Notes: a model not told the origin generated them from the sequence alone. Positions 36,730 to 45,655 are shown, counted from the first letter of the stretch. The stretch is DNA of 64,000 bases from Henriciella marina DSM 19595 (GCF_000376805.1 NZ_AQXT01000002.1:124001-188000), one strand, 5' to 3'. Numbers and translations: made by a program.

Positions 36730-37335
36730 TCAGCGACTGTACTGCTTTTTATACAGTTGCCAGTCGGCCCATGTATCGATGTCGATTAGTTGAGGCAAGA
36801 GTGAAACCTTTGCCTGAGATGGCAGGTTACTGCAGACGTCTTCCATTGCGTGCGGGCTGGACCAACGGACCCCTTCGAATACTGATGGGTCGCGCAAACT
36901 ATGGCTGAGACCAAACAGCCAGAACCCGCCGTCACGCGCCGGGCCAAAGACCGCGCCATCATGCTTCAGATGCTGGATGCAGCGCAGGATCATCGCACGG
37001 GTGAGACCGGGTGCGTCTGTGCCGATGAAGATGACCGCCCCATGCGGGGCCTCCTTCATGGCATTGGTCAGCCGCGCGCCAAGTCCGCGTCCGCGCTGTG
37101 CCCGCCGCTCAATGTGTGCAGGCCATAATCCGCCAAGGGTCGAACGGATCTCGGACGGTGGATCGACAAGCAGGCGCGTGCGCCAGGCAGGATGCTGCGA
37201 CTGACGGATCGTGTGCGCCGTCAGCGCGCGCGACATGCGGCGCGCCGTGCCTCGGCCTGCATCCGCCGCAAGCCGTGTCTTCGAGGCGCCGATGCGCGGC
37301 GCCTTGGTGAAGATGAGGAGCGTGGGTCTGGTCAT
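36730..37335 (-). CDS. TIGR04282-family glycosyltransferase (DUF2064)
   Basis: A 201-aa small GT-A-like nucleotide-sugar enzyme. It begins PTLLIFTKAPRIGASKTRLAAD and has IFIGTDAPGLTRAMI and the GPARDGGFWLFGLS motif diagnostic of the TIGR04282 group, which is associated with arsenosugar biosynthesis or related pathways. The partner TIGR04283 gene lies directly upstream (22 bases). No ArsM, ArsR or radical SAM ArsS gene is visible, so the product of this pair is open. Confidence 0.9.
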   Translation of the reverse strand: MTRPTLLIFTKAPRIGASKTRLAADAGRGTARRMSRALTAHTIRQSQHPAWRTRLLVDPPSEIRSTLGGLWPAHIERRAQRGRGLGARLTNAMKEAPHGAVIFIGTDAPGLTRAMILRCIQHLKHDGAVFGPARDGGFWLFGLSHSLRDPSVFEGVRWSSPHAMEDVCSNLPSQAKVSLLPQLIDIDTWADWQLYKKQYSR

Positions 37336-37356
37336 CGGGTCTCAGCTCACTCGTGG

Positions 37357-38040
37357 CTAGCGATAGGCGGCGGCGAGCTTTTCAGGGCTCGCACCCATGA
37401 GATAACGTGTAATCAGCCAGGCATTCTTCCAGCTTCTCTTGCGCCAGCCATCCCGCTCATATTTCTCGCCAGACGTTCGCGCCTCAGCCGAGAGCATGAC
37501 CAGCCTGCGTTTGCCGATCGCCTGAACCAGCCGGACATCCTCCATCAGTGGAATATCCTCATAGCCACTGGTCTCTTCATACAGTGTTCGCGGAATGAGC
37601 AGCCCCTGGTCGCCATAGGGCAGACCGAGCATGCGCGCGCGCCAATTGGCCCGGCGGGCAATGTGCTTGGCCATCGGATGGTCTGACCGGAAGGCCAGCG
37701 TGAAATAGGCGGCCTTGCCCGGCGCGTCGGCGAGATGATCCCGCACACGCTCTACCCAGTCGCGGGTGAGCGCCGTGTCAGCGTGAAGAAATAACAGCCA
37801 GTCACCCTTTGATGCGTCGGCGCCTGCCGCAAGCTGGCGTCCGCGCCCCGGGCCACCTTCGAGAAAGTTCGCGCCTGCTGCGTCAGCCATGTCTGCTGTG
37901 GCATCGCTGGAGCCGCCATCGCTGATCCAGACATCTCGAATGAGGCCAGCTTCGGCGCCGGGCATCAGGCTGGCCAGGCAGTTGGGCAGATCGGACGCCG
38001 CATTCAGCGTTGGGATCACGACGGAAATGGGCGCTGGCAT
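37357..38040 (-). CDS. TIGR04283-family glycosyltransferase (GT2)
   Basis: A 227-aa GT2-fold glycosyltransferase: ISVVIPTLNAASDLPNCLASL at the N-terminus, the sugar-nucleotide loop WISDGGSSDATADMA and LLFLHADTALTRDW as the metal-binding DxD-like site. TIGR04283 members are almost always paired with TIGR04282, as here. Genomic association in the family is with arsenosugar synthesis and with other envelope glycolipids; which applies cannot be decided here. Confidence 0.92.
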   Translation of the reverse strand: MPAPISVVIPTLNAASDLPNCLASLMPGAEAGLIRDVWISDGGSSDATADMADAAGANFLEGGPGRGRQLAAGADASKGDWLLFLHADTALTRDWVERVRDHLADAPGKAAYFTLAFRSDHPMAKHIARRANWRARMLGLPYGDQGLLIPRTLYEETSGYEDIPLMEDVRLVQAIGKRRLVMLSAEARTSGEKYERDGWRKRSWKNAWLITRYLMGASPEKLAAAYR

Positions 38041-38093
38041 ATCGGTTTCCCGGCAAGGTTCAAAATGTCGCGCGGGTGTGCGCCTCTTACAGC

Positions 38094-38118
38094 GGAACAG
38101 GCCGGGCCAGGCAGCGTT
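38094..38118 (+). promoter_or_regulatory. Candidate sigma-EcfG (general stress) promoter for the hemerythrin gene
   Basis: GGAAC at 38094-38098 and CGTT at 38115-38118 with a 16-base spacer match the alphaproteobacterial EcfG consensus. The site ends 36 bases before the hemerythrin ATG and points towards it. Confidence 0.6.
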
Positions 38119-38154
38119 TAAGCAGTGTTCTAATCACGAAGAAAGAGGACCGGT

Positions 38155-38631
38155 ATGTCCACGATTTACGAAACCCTGAAGAAAGACCACGACAAGCACC
38201 GCGAGATGCTCGACCTGATTGTGACCACAAGCGGTGACAATGAGATGCGCCGCGACGTCTGGGACAAGTTCTACTACGATGTCAGCGCGCATGCGGCCGC
38301 TGAAGAAGAGACCTTCTATTCCAAGCTGATGGCAACAGAGGATGGCCAGCCAGAAGGCCGCCACTCCGTCGCTGAGCACAAAGAGCTAGACGACCTCATG
38401 GAAGAGCTCAACGACACCGACATGTCATCGCCGGGCTGGCTCGTGAAATTCAAGCAGCTGAAAGAACGCTACGAGCACCACATGGAAGAAGAAGAAAACG
38501 ACGTTTTTCCAGTGGCGAAAGAAACAGTCGGTAAGGATGGGAACGAACAAATCGGAGCTGCGTTCAAGAAGCGTAAGGCAGACGAATTCGAGCTTGTCGA
38601 GGAAAAAGCCGAAGAGAAGCTCGAAGAGTAG
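38155..38631 (+). CDS. Hemerythrin-domain protein
   Basis: A 158-aa soluble four-helix protein. Candidate di-iron ligands are spread as expected: His in KKDHDKHREM, HAAAEEETFY (His and Glu), RHSVAEHKEL and RYEHHMEEEENDVFP. The C-terminal 30 residues are a Lys/Glu-rich tail. Hemerythrins of this bacterial class bind oxygen or react with peroxide or nitric oxide in stress. The EcfG-type promoter directly upstream fits a stress role. Ribosome-binding site AGAGGA precedes the ATG. Confidence 0.92.
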   Translation: MSTIYETLKKDHDKHREMLDLIVTTSGDNEMRRDVWDKFYYDVSAHAAAEEETFYSKLMATEDGQPEGRHSVAEHKELDDLMEELNDTDMSSPGWLVKFKQLKERYEHHMEEEENDVFPVAKETVGKDGNEQIGAAFKKRKADEFELVEEKAEEKLEE

Positions 38632-38731
38632 ATTAGACAGACTGGACACCCAAGGAAGCTGGACCGCACATCCGGTGGACGTCCATCGAAAAGAGGTTGA
38701 AGCGTTCCCTCCCCCTCACGCTTTACCCTCT

Positions 38732-38782
38732 AAAAAAGCCCCGGAGCGCACTCCTCCCCTCCCACGCGCTCCGGGGTTTTTT
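38732..38782. terminator. Bidirectional terminator between hemerythrin and UDG genes
   Basis: A long hairpin: an A-run and GCCCCGGAGCGC on the left, GCGCTCCGGGG and six T residues on the right (38766-38782). It is symmetrical, so it ends transcripts from both convergent genes. Confidence 0.93.
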
Positions 38783-38816
38783 AATGCGCGGAAGAAACTT
38801 ACAGGGCCCGGCGCGT

Positions 38817-39611
38817 TTAGCTGAGCGCCTCAAATCTCTCCTGTATCTGCAACAAGTCACGCCAGGCGCGGCTCTTCTCTTCTGGCCGCCTTAGCAGGAA
38901 GGCTGGATGGAAAATCGGGAAGAGGGGGGCTGAATAGCCGCCCGGTGTCTCGAGCTTCTGTTCCGTCCCGCGCAGTTTCATGATGCCGATCGAGGCCTGA
39001 AGCAGCGACTTCGCTGATACGCCTCCAGCCGCGATGATCAGTTTTGGCTGGCCGATCTCGATCATCCGGTCGACAAAGGGGCGGCAGAGTGCGAGCTCCT
39101 CGTCAGACGGGTTCCGGTTTCCGGGCGGGCGCCAGTAATTCACATTCGTGATGAACACATTCGTCGCGCGAGAGAGGCCAATCGCGCCCAGCATACGGTC
39201 CAGCAATTGCCCGGCCCGCCCCACAAAAGGCAGGCCCTGCTTGTCCTCTTCAGCGCCCGGGCCTTCGCCGATAACCATGACAGGCGCGCCCTCGACCCCA
39301 TCAAAACATGCCGCATGCCGGGCCGCTTCCTTCAGAAGGCAGCCATCAAACCCTTCAATCGCACTTTTAAGATCACTGAACGAAGCTGCGGCGCGGGACA
39401 GGTTTCGGGCCTCCTCGACCCAGTCTTCATGACGCTTTTCTCTCGGAATTGTGCGTGGACGCCGCGCAGGTGACGCAGCGTCCTCCGGGGCTGCGTTGGC
39501 TCGCGCAGCCTTTGTCAGGGCACGGATTTCAGCCTCATCAGCCTCCACACCCATTTCCGCCCACCAGTCACGGAGGGCTTCGAGTGCCTGAATCTGCTGT
39601 GGTTGAGACAT
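38817..39611 (-). CDS. Uracil-DNA glycosylase, family 4
   Basis: A 264-aa glycosylase. Motif 1 is VIGEGPGAEEDKQGLPFVGRAGQLLDRML, the following TNVNYWRPPGNRNPSDEE and the late FHPAFLLRRPEEK are family-4 signatures. It removes uracil from DNA. Family-4 enzymes usually hold an iron-sulfur cluster; Cys residues in FDGCLLK and ALCRPFVD are in suitable places, though I cannot confirm all four. A frame extension to 39668 exists, but ATG at 39611 has AAGGGT upstream. An N-terminal ~90-residue extension is typical of alphaproteobacterial versions. Confidence 0.93.
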   Translation of the reverse strand: MSQPQQIQALEALRDWWAEMGVEADEAEIRALTKAARANAAPEDAASPARRPRTIPREKRHEDWVEEARNLSRAAASFSDLKSAIEGFDGCLLKEAARHAACFDGVEGAPVMVIGEGPGAEEDKQGLPFVGRAGQLLDRMLGAIGLSRATNVFITNVNYWRPPGNRNPSDEELALCRPFVDRMIEIGQPKLIIAAGGVSAKSLLQASIGIMKLRGTEQKLETPGGYSAPLFPIFHPAFLLRRPEEKSRAWRDLLQIQERFEALS

Positions 39612-39709
39612 TGAGACCCTTTGGAATTCTGGCAAATCGACTGTAAACCGGACTGTGAGTATGTACAAAGCGGACTATCACAGATGGTCTTAGCCGGGAG
39701 AGACAAGAT

Positions 39710-41392
39710 ATGAGCGAAGCGGTCGAACGCGAATCCATGGAATTCGATCTCGTGATCGTCGGCGGGGGACCTGCAGGTCTGTCCGCCGCGATCCGGGCCA
39801 AACAGCTGGCGAACGAAGCAGGCGAAGAGCTTGAAGTCGTCGTGCTGGAAAAAGGCGGTGAGATCGGCGCGCATATCCTCTCTGGTGTGGTTGTCGACCC
39901 ATCCGGCCTCGATGCGCTGATCCCTGGCTGGCGAACACGCGATGATGCGCCGCTCAAGACCGAAGTGACAGGCGACAAGTTCATCTGGCTCGGCCCCAAG
40001 GGATCGATGGATATTTCCCTGCTGCCAATGCCTGGCTATATGAAGAACCATGGCAACTATACCGGCTCGCTCGCCAATGTGACCCGCTGGCTCGGCCAGG
40101 AAGCGGAGAATCTCGGCGTGAACGTGTTCCCGGGTTTTGCGGCTTCCGACATCGTTTATGGCGAAGCCGGTGAAGTGAAGGGCGTCATTGCTGGCGTCAT
40201 GGGCATTGCCGCCGACGGCAGCCACAAGGCCGACTATGAGCCCGGCATGGAACTGCTCGGCAAATATGTCTTCTTCGCCGAAGGCGCACGCGGCTCTCTT
40301 TCAAAGCAACTCATTCAGAAATTCGACCTCTCCAAGGACCGCGATCCGCAGAAATACGGCATCGGCCTGAAAGAGCTCTGGTCCGTACCGGAAGAGAATT
40401 TCCAGGAAGGCTACGTTCAGCACACGCTCGGCTGGCCGCTCGACAACAAGACCGGCGGTGGCAGCTTCCTTTATCACTTCCGTGATGGCGGTGAGCCGTT
40501 CGTCTCGCTCGGCTTTGTCGTGCACCTCAATTACAAGAACCCGTACATCTCCCCGTATCAGGAGCTGCAGCGCTGGAAGCACCATCCGGACATCCTGAAA
40601 TTCATTCAGGGCGGCAAGCGCGTAGGCTATGGTGCCCGCGCAATCACCGAAGGCGGCTATCAGTCCCTGCCGAAGCTGACCTTCCCGGGCGGCGCGCTGA
40701 TCGGCTGTTCGGCCGGTTTCGTCAACGTGCCACGCATCAAGGGCAGCCATAACGCCATCCTGACTGGCATGATGGGCGCAGAAGCTGCTGTCGCCGCGAT
40801 CAAGGAAGGCCGTCAGGGCGATGAGCTCACGGCCTATCAGGAGGCTTATGAGGTCTCGTCAGTTCGCAAGGAGCTGTTCGCGGTTCGCAATGTGAAGCCG
40901 CTTCTCTCCAAGGCCGGAACGGTTCTCGGCACACTGCTCGGCGGTGTCGAGATGTGGACCACGAAACTCCTCGGCGGGTTTTCCTTCTTCGGCACGCTCA
41001 GCCACGGCAAATCCGATGCAAACTCGCTGGAGCCTGCCTCCAAGTACAAGCCGATCGACTATCCGCGGCCTGACGGCAAGATCAGCTTCGACAAGCTGAC
41101 CAATGTCTCCTTCACCAACACGAACCATGCAGAAGACCAGCCGGTCCACCTGATCGTGAAGGATATGGAGCTGCAGAAGAAGTCAGAGCACGATGTCTAT
41201 GCAGGCCCGTCGCAGCGTTACTGCCCGGCTGGTGTGTATGAGTGGGTCGAAGAAGACGGCAAGGAGCCGCGCTTCCAGATCAATGCGCAGAACTGCATTC
41301 ACTGCAAGACGTGCGACATCAAGGATCCGAACCAGAACATCAACTGGGTCACGCCTGAAGGCGGCGGCGGTCCGGCCTATCCGAACATGTAG
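39710..41392 (+). CDS. Electron transfer flavoprotein-ubiquinone oxidoreductase
   Basis: A 560-aa membrane-associated flavoprotein. The FAD site GGGPAG is at residues 18-23; the C-terminal 4Fe-4S ligands are in YCPAGVYEW and NCIHCKTCDIKDPNQNINW. It passes electrons from ETF, reduced by acyl-CoA dehydrogenases, to ubiquinone. The ETF subunits are not in this window. Divergent from the UDG gene, with a 98-base shared promoter region, and followed closely by a small membrane protein gene. Confidence 0.97.
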   Translation: MSEAVERESMEFDLVIVGGGPAGLSAAIRAKQLANEAGEELEVVVLEKGGEIGAHILSGVVVDPSGLDALIPGWRTRDDAPLKTEVTGDKFIWLGPKGSMDISLLPMPGYMKNHGNYTGSLANVTRWLGQEAENLGVNVFPGFAASDIVYGEAGEVKGVIAGVMGIAADGSHKADYEPGMELLGKYVFFAEGARGSLSKQLIQKFDLSKDRDPQKYGIGLKELWSVPEENFQEGYVQHTLGWPLDNKTGGGSFLYHFRDGGEPFVSLGFVVHLNYKNPYISPYQELQRWKHHPDILKFIQGGKRVGYGARAITEGGYQSLPKLTFPGGALIGCSAGFVNVPRIKGSHNAILTGMMGAEAAVAAIKEGRQGDELTAYQEAYEVSSVRKELFAVRNVKPLLSKAGTVLGTLLGGVEMWTTKLLGGFSFFGTLSHGKSDANSLEPASKYKPIDYPRPDGKISFDKLTNVSFTNTNHAEDQPVHLIVKDMELQKKSEHDVYAGPSQRYCPAGVYEWVEEDGKEPRFQINAQNCIHCKTCDIKDPNQNINWVTPEGGGGPAYPNM

Positions 41393-41416
41393 CCCTGCTT
41401 GGAGGAGAAGCGCCCG

Positions 41417-42022
41417 ATGAAGAGCTTCGAGTTCAAGCCTGCGCTCCTCAGGGAACGCAATAACTGGACGATCGACAGCGGCATGCTGACGCGAAATGGC
41501 GAGCTTTTCTGTAGCCTCGCCAACGTGCAGCATGCCCAGTTTGGTGATCTCAGCGTCAAGCAGACGACCAATGCCTGGCTCGACCTGAATACGGGGACGG
41601 CCGGCCATCGTATCGACTGTACTGCACCGCCCGGCGATCCAGATAGAGAGCAGTTCCTGTCGCTCAGCCGCGCAATTCTGGAAGAGCTCTCGCAGATCAA
41701 GCCTGAAATGAGCGTGTCGATTGGCGTCGGCGGCGCAGCCCGCTGGTCGCTCTTCCTCATCGGTGTGATCGCAGCCCTGCTCGGGCTCGCCCTGATGGGC
41801 TTCTCCGGTGAAGCCAGCCCGGACCTGTTCGTCGTCGCGCTCGGGGCCGGAGGCGCTTTCACGATATTCGGGGCGGTCCTAGCCTGGGCGTTCAGGCCAT
41901 GGAGTGCCCCGAAAAAGATGATCCCGTCAGACGCGCGCGACCATGTGGCGGCACGCTCGCTGAACAGTAATCCAGCCACCGCTGAGCAGGATGGTGAAGC
42001 AGACGAAGATCGCGAAGGGTAG
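41417..42022 (+). CDS. Membrane protein of unknown function
   Basis: A 201-aa protein. The N-terminal ~105 residues are soluble (MKSFEFKPALLRERNNW, with conserved-looking SLANVQHAQF), followed by two membrane helices (LFLIGVIAALLGLALMGF and VALGAGGAFTIFGAVLAWAF) and a polar acidic tail. No known domain is recognised; the first part could be a PH-like beta fold. Start ATG at 41417 follows GGAGGAG by 9 bases; 24 bases after ETF-QO, so probably co-transcribed. Its last 96 bases overlap the convergent transferase gene. Confidence 0.75.
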   Translation: MKSFEFKPALLRERNNWTIDSGMLTRNGELFCSLANVQHAQFGDLSVKQTTNAWLDLNTGTAGHRIDCTAPPGDPDREQFLSLSRAILEELSQIKPEMSVSIGVGGAARWSLFLIGVIAALLGLALMGFSGEASPDLFVVALGAGGAFTIFGAVLAWAFRPWSAPKKMIPSDARDHVAARSLNSNPATAEQDGEADEDREG

Positions 42023-42976
42023 GGCGCCGCCCCCGACCGCGCCGATTGAAGCGCCCGTCGCGCATGCGGCTGCAAGCCCCCACCAGACCAGCGCGACTTC
42101 AAATGCCGACCAGCCCGACTTGATAAGCGCTTGGTACGCGTGATCGCGGTGCGCCGTTAACAGACTCTCGCCACGCCGCGCCCGCATGGCAAGTGTCAGA
42201 AGCGTATCGACAAGCACCGGCAGCGCCAGCGTTGCAATCGTCCACACAGGCAGCCCGGAGATCAGGGCAAGAGCCGCAAAAAGGCCGCTCACACCGAACG
42301 CGCCAACATCTCCGGCATAGAGTTTCCCGCGCATGTTCAGGATCAGAAATCCGGCAATGGCACCGACCGGGGCGATCAGGCCGGGCGGGAAGTGGCCGCT
42401 CTCGCCAAGCATCAGGCTTGCGCCAAGACCGGCAAACATGATTGCCAGCGTGCCCATGGCGAGGCCATTACTGCCATCCATGAAGTTCGTGGCATTGGTG
42501 AAAACCAGTAGCCAGAGCGCGGACCCGGCCACAAGAATGAGCGGTGTCGCCAGGTCGCCGAACGGGCTGTCGATGGCAGGCGCGGCAACGCCCAGAAGCG
42601 GCGCGCCGATACAGACGGCAAGCAGCAGCCCGAGTTTCAAAGTGGCGTTGAGGTCGCTGATATCGTCGGCCGCACCGATTGCAGCGAAGAGAAGGCTCGC
42701 CGCTAGGGCCACGGCGACCGACCGTACTCCGCCCGGGAAAAAGTCACCGCCGATCAAAAGCGGCTGGACCGCGTGAAGCACGCCTGCAACCGCCACAATC
42801 GCGAAGACCCCGGCCAGCACGCCAACACCGCCCAGTCTCGGCACGGGAGCGCTCTGGAACTTGCGCTGACCATCGGGCACATCGAGCACGCCCCAGCGGC
42901 AGGTCAGCCTGCACGTCCAGTAGGAAACGAGTGCGGCCAGCACAAGGATGGCCAATAGGAGAATCAGTTCGCGCAT
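41927..42976 (-). CDS. WecA/WbpL-like undecaprenyl-phosphate sugar-1-phosphate transferase
   Basis: A 349-aa polytopic membrane protein of the MraY/WecA superfamily. Visible motifs are AADDISD (Asp pair), TNATNFMDGSNGLAMG and a cytosolic loop AHRDHAYQ, which resembles the WbpL/WbcO branch more than MraY. It would transfer a sugar-1-phosphate to undecaprenyl phosphate to begin O-antigen or another surface glycan. It starts 9 bases after the ispE stop and so lies in one transcription unit with it. Its 3' end overlaps the convergent membrane protein gene by 96 bases. Confidence 0.92.
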   Translation of the reverse strand: MRELILLLAILVLAALVSYWTCRLTCRWGVLDVPDGQRKFQSAPVPRLGGVGVLAGVFAIVAVAGVLHAVQPLLIGGDFFPGGVRSVAVALAASLLFAAIGAADDISDLNATLKLGLLLAVCIGAPLLGVAAPAIDSPFGDLATPLILVAGSALWLLVFTNATNFMDGSNGLAMGTLAIMFAGLGASLMLGESGHFPPGLIAPVGAIAGFLILNMRGKLYAGDVGAFGVSGLFAALALISGLPVWTIATLALPVLVDTLLTLAMRARRGESLLTAHRDHAYQALIKSGWSAFEVALVWWGLAAACATGASIGAVGGGALPFAIFVCFTILLSGGWITVQRACRHMVARV

Positions 42977-42985
42977 CGGCGGAGT

Positions 42986-43846
42986 TTAACCGCCTTTCAG
43001 CAGTGTGGGAGCTATCCACCAGTTCGGATGGCGTGATTTCAACGCATCCGTTGCAGATACGAGCGCGCTGCGCGTCTCAAAAAGGGCAAAGCAGCTTGCA
43101 CCAGAGCCTGACATCCGTGACAGGGCGCAGCCGGAAAGCTCAGAGAGCGCGTCGAGAACGTTTCGGATCTCTGGCACCAATTCGATTGCAGGGGCTTCAA
43201 GGTCGTTTCTTGAATTGCCGCGCAGCCAGGCGATCATTTCCGGCGGGTGATCAAAGGCTGGCAAATCCAGCGCCGTGATGTCCGATGCGCCTGCCTGCTC
43301 ATCGAAGGCCTGAAAGACAGGTCCGGTTGGACAGGGCAGGCCCGGATTGACGAGCAGGGTGGGCAGGTCGGGCAGTTTTGGCGTGCGCCTGACAATCTGC
43401 CCCTCGCCCTGCATCCGGCAGGCCTGTGCCAGATAGGCGGCTGGCACATCGCCGCCGAGACTCGCAGCCAGCGTCCAGGCGATCTGGTCGGTCAGCGTCC
43501 CCAGCTTAACCAGCTGGCGGAGCATGGCGCCTGCATCCGCAGAGCCCCCGCCGAGACCAGCGGCAACCGGGATGTACTTATGAAGGACAATTGCCATCGG
43601 CGGCACGCGAAGCCCGCGAGACGCGCAGGCCGAAAGGGTGCGCAGGACAAGGTTATCTGTCGTCGCAAGCTCTGGTGCCGCGAGCGGGCCATCCAGCGTC
43701 AGGCTGAGCGCGCTTGCCCGCCGTGCCTCGACCCGGTCGGACGCTTCAGGCCCGGCGAACATGACGAGAGAATCAAGGTCGTGGCGGCCATTGTCCTTGG
43801 CCGGCCCGACATGCAGGAAAAGGTTTATCTTGGCCGGGGCCAGCAT
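42986..43846 (-). CDS. ispE: 4-diphosphocytidyl-2-C-methyl-D-erythritol kinase
   Basis: A 286-aa GHMP kinase of the MEP isoprenoid pathway. It begins APAKINLFLHVG, has the ATP-binding PVAAGLGGGSADAGAMLRQL and the C-terminal LSRMSGSGASCFALF motif. It phosphorylates CDP-methylerythritol. The gene starts 3 bases after the TPR lipoprotein stop and is followed by the WecA/WbpL-like gene, so isoprenoid supply and polyprenyl-linked glycan initiation share an operon. Confidence 0.96.
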   Translation of the reverse strand: MLAPAKINLFLHVGPAKDNGRHDLDSLVMFAGPEASDRVEARRASALSLTLDGPLAAPELATTDNLVLRTLSACASRGLRVPPMAIVLHKYIPVAAGLGGGSADAGAMLRQLVKLGTLTDQIAWTLAASLGGDVPAAYLAQACRMQGEGQIVRRTPKLPDLPTLLVNPGLPCPTGPVFQAFDEQAGASDITALDLPAFDHPPEMIAWLRGNSRNDLEAPAIELVPEIRNVLDALSELSGCALSRMSGSGASCFALFETRSALVSATDALKSRHPNWWIAPTLLKGG

Positions 43847-43849
43847 GGA

Positions 43850-45616
43850 TTAATTGTCCCGGCTTGCGGCCTGCGTTTCCGGACCCGTCAGCATTTTGCG
43901 GCGCAGCTTCCGGATCTGCTGCTTATCATCCTGCAGCAGTGTGATCGCGCGCTCCCACTGAAAACGCGCTTCGGTGCGCCGTCCCGTCATCCAGTAGGCA
44001 TCGCCGAGATGATCGATAATTTCAGCAAGGTCGGGCTCGATCTCTGCAGCAAGCTCCAGATAATAGACGGCCTGATCGAAATCGCCGAGTTTGTAATACC
44101 CCCAGCCGAGGCTGTCGGTGATCGCGCCACTGTTTGGCCGCAGCGACAGGGCCTGGCGAATGAGGTCCATGCCGCGCTCAAGGTGAAGCCCGCGGTCCAC
44201 CCAGCTATAGCCAAGATGGTTGAGGACCTCCGGCGAGGACGGGTTGAGCATCTTGGCCTGAAGCAGGTCTTCTTCAGCTTCCGGCCAGTGACCGAGGCGT
44301 TCGCGAAGGGCCCCGCGCGCATAGTAAAGACGCCAGTCGCCGAGGTTTTCGGCCTCATCGGCAGCAATGATCTCATTGAACGCGGACAGCGCGTCCTCGT
44401 CGGCTTCGAGGGCACGTAGAAGGTCTGCAATCTGGATTTTCAGATCGCGTTGCGGACCTTCGGTGAGGGTCTGCCGCGCGATGTCGAGTGCTTCCTCGTC
44501 GCGCCCTGTGCGATGGAGCGCCCAGGCAAGCTGGCCAATGGCGGTGACATGATAAGGCGAGCTTTCCGGGATCGCCCGCAGCATGGTGATCGCGTCTTCG
44601 CTGCGCCCCGAGCGGTCCAGTGCGTCAGCAAAAAGCGCACGTGCGGCCTGCAATTGCGGGTCAAGGCGAAGGGCGATCGAGTAATAGACGCCCGGCAAAT
44701 CATCGGCTGATTGCGCCGCCAGAGCCGCCGCGGGCACATAGATCGAAAGCGCAGCGCCTTCGCTGGCGCTAAGCCGCACAACGGGTAGCGGCTCGCCTGC
44801 CGTCAGACGTTCAAGCGCATCTGAAATCAGCGGATTGTGCCCGGTCTCTTCCAGATAGACCGATAGCGCGCTCAAAGCATGCGCGGTTTCACCCCGGCTG
44901 GCGAGCAGGCGCGCATAGCTTTCGGCCGCCGCTGCCGTCAACGTGCCGTTGTCCTCCAGCACGCCAAGCGTCTCCAGTGCTTCGTCATCCTGTTCGGCCG
45001 CCACTTCCATCAAGGCGAGCGAGTTCAGCATGATATCGCGCAGGTACGGATCATCGCCTGCCGCATCCATCAGCGTCAGTTCGGCCGTGGCAAGCTCCCC
45101 CCGACCAAACAGTGACCAGGCTTCCAGCGAACCAAGGACGAGCGCATAGAACGGGCCGGACGTGTCGCGCTTTGTAAGCCGCGAAACTTGCTCATAATCC
45201 TTCGAGGCGATTGCTTCGGCCGCCATCGCAAGCCGTGGAAGGCTCGACTGCTCAAGGAGTTTATCGCCGGCGCTCTCGGACACAGACAGGGCCAGCGGGA
45301 AATTATTGGCAAGCAGGGCTGAGAAGACCGCGCGCTCTGTAATGCTGGCGTCGCCGGGCCGGGCCCGCGCCACTTGAGCATACTTTTCAGCGGCTTCTTC
45401 GGGGTCATTTGTCAGGGAGGCAAAGCGGGCAATCAGAAAGTCGCTGAAGTCACTGGACTGCGAGGTCGCTTCGGCCTCGGCCTGCGCCACCGCGATCTCA
45501 TCGGCGGGGCGCTCACTGCCAGAAAGCGAAAACCCGTAGTCTGGCAGAGACGTACAGCCCGACAGGAAGGCTGCCATGGCCGCGAGAGTAGCAGTGAGAT
45601 GGCGCGCTTTGATCAT
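43850..45616 (-). CDS. TPR-repeat lipoprotein A
   Basis: A 588-aa lipoprotein: signal with lipobox FLSGC (Cys21), followed by a solenoid of tetratricopeptide repeats to the end. The C-terminal repeats (NHLGYSWVDRGLHLERGMDL, ITDSLGWGYYKLGDFDQAV, IDHLGDAYWMTGRRTEARF) form the region found in bacterial tetratricopeptide proteins of the cell envelope. It probably scaffolds envelope proteins. Immediately upstream of ispE (3 bases) on the same strand. It is clearly related to the next lipoprotein at 45721. Confidence 0.9.
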   Translation of the reverse strand: MIKARHLTATLAAMAAFLSGCTSLPDYGFSLSGSERPADEIAVAQAEAEATSQSSDFSDFLIARFASLTNDPEEAAEKYAQVARARPGDASITERAVFSALLANNFPLALSVSESAGDKLLEQSSLPRLAMAAEAIASKDYEQVSRLTKRDTSGPFYALVLGSLEAWSLFGRGELATAELTLMDAAGDDPYLRDIMLNSLALMEVAAEQDDEALETLGVLEDNGTLTAAAAESYARLLASRGETAHALSALSVYLEETGHNPLISDALERLTAGEPLPVVRLSASEGAALSIYVPAAALAAQSADDLPGVYYSIALRLDPQLQAARALFADALDRSGRSEDAITMLRAIPESSPYHVTAIGQLAWALHRTGRDEEALDIARQTLTEGPQRDLKIQIADLLRALEADEDALSAFNEIIAADEAENLGDWRLYYARGALRERLGHWPEAEEDLLQAKMLNPSSPEVLNHLGYSWVDRGLHLERGMDLIRQALSLRPNSGAITDSLGWGYYKLGDFDQAVYYLELAAEIEPDLAEIIDHLGDAYWMTGRRTEARFQWERAITLLQDDKQQIRKLRRKMLTGPETQAASRDN

Positions 45617-45635
45617 GACCTCAGTGTGTTTGGGG

Positions 45636-45655
45636 TATGGTTAAACACCATAACC
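45636..45655. promoter_or_regulatory. Overlapping short palindromes upstream of TPR lipoprotein A
   Basis: TATGGT (45636-45641) pairs with ACCATA (45647-45652), and GGTTA (45639-45643) with TAACC (45651-45655). They lie within 40 bases upstream of the start and could be an operator; no regulator is known. Confidence 0.25.

Noticed and set aside
43247-44419. Plus-strand frame of 390 codons opposite ispE and TPR lipoprotein A
   Set aside because: Both opposite genes have strong family motifs; the frame crosses the gene boundary without any recognisable domain.
44558-44573. A 16-base identity with the glyS repeat (CGAGCTTTCCGGGATC)
   Set aside because: It lies in the reading frame of TPR lipoprotein A, with no matching arm or hairpin around it, so it is probably chance or at most a degenerate relic.
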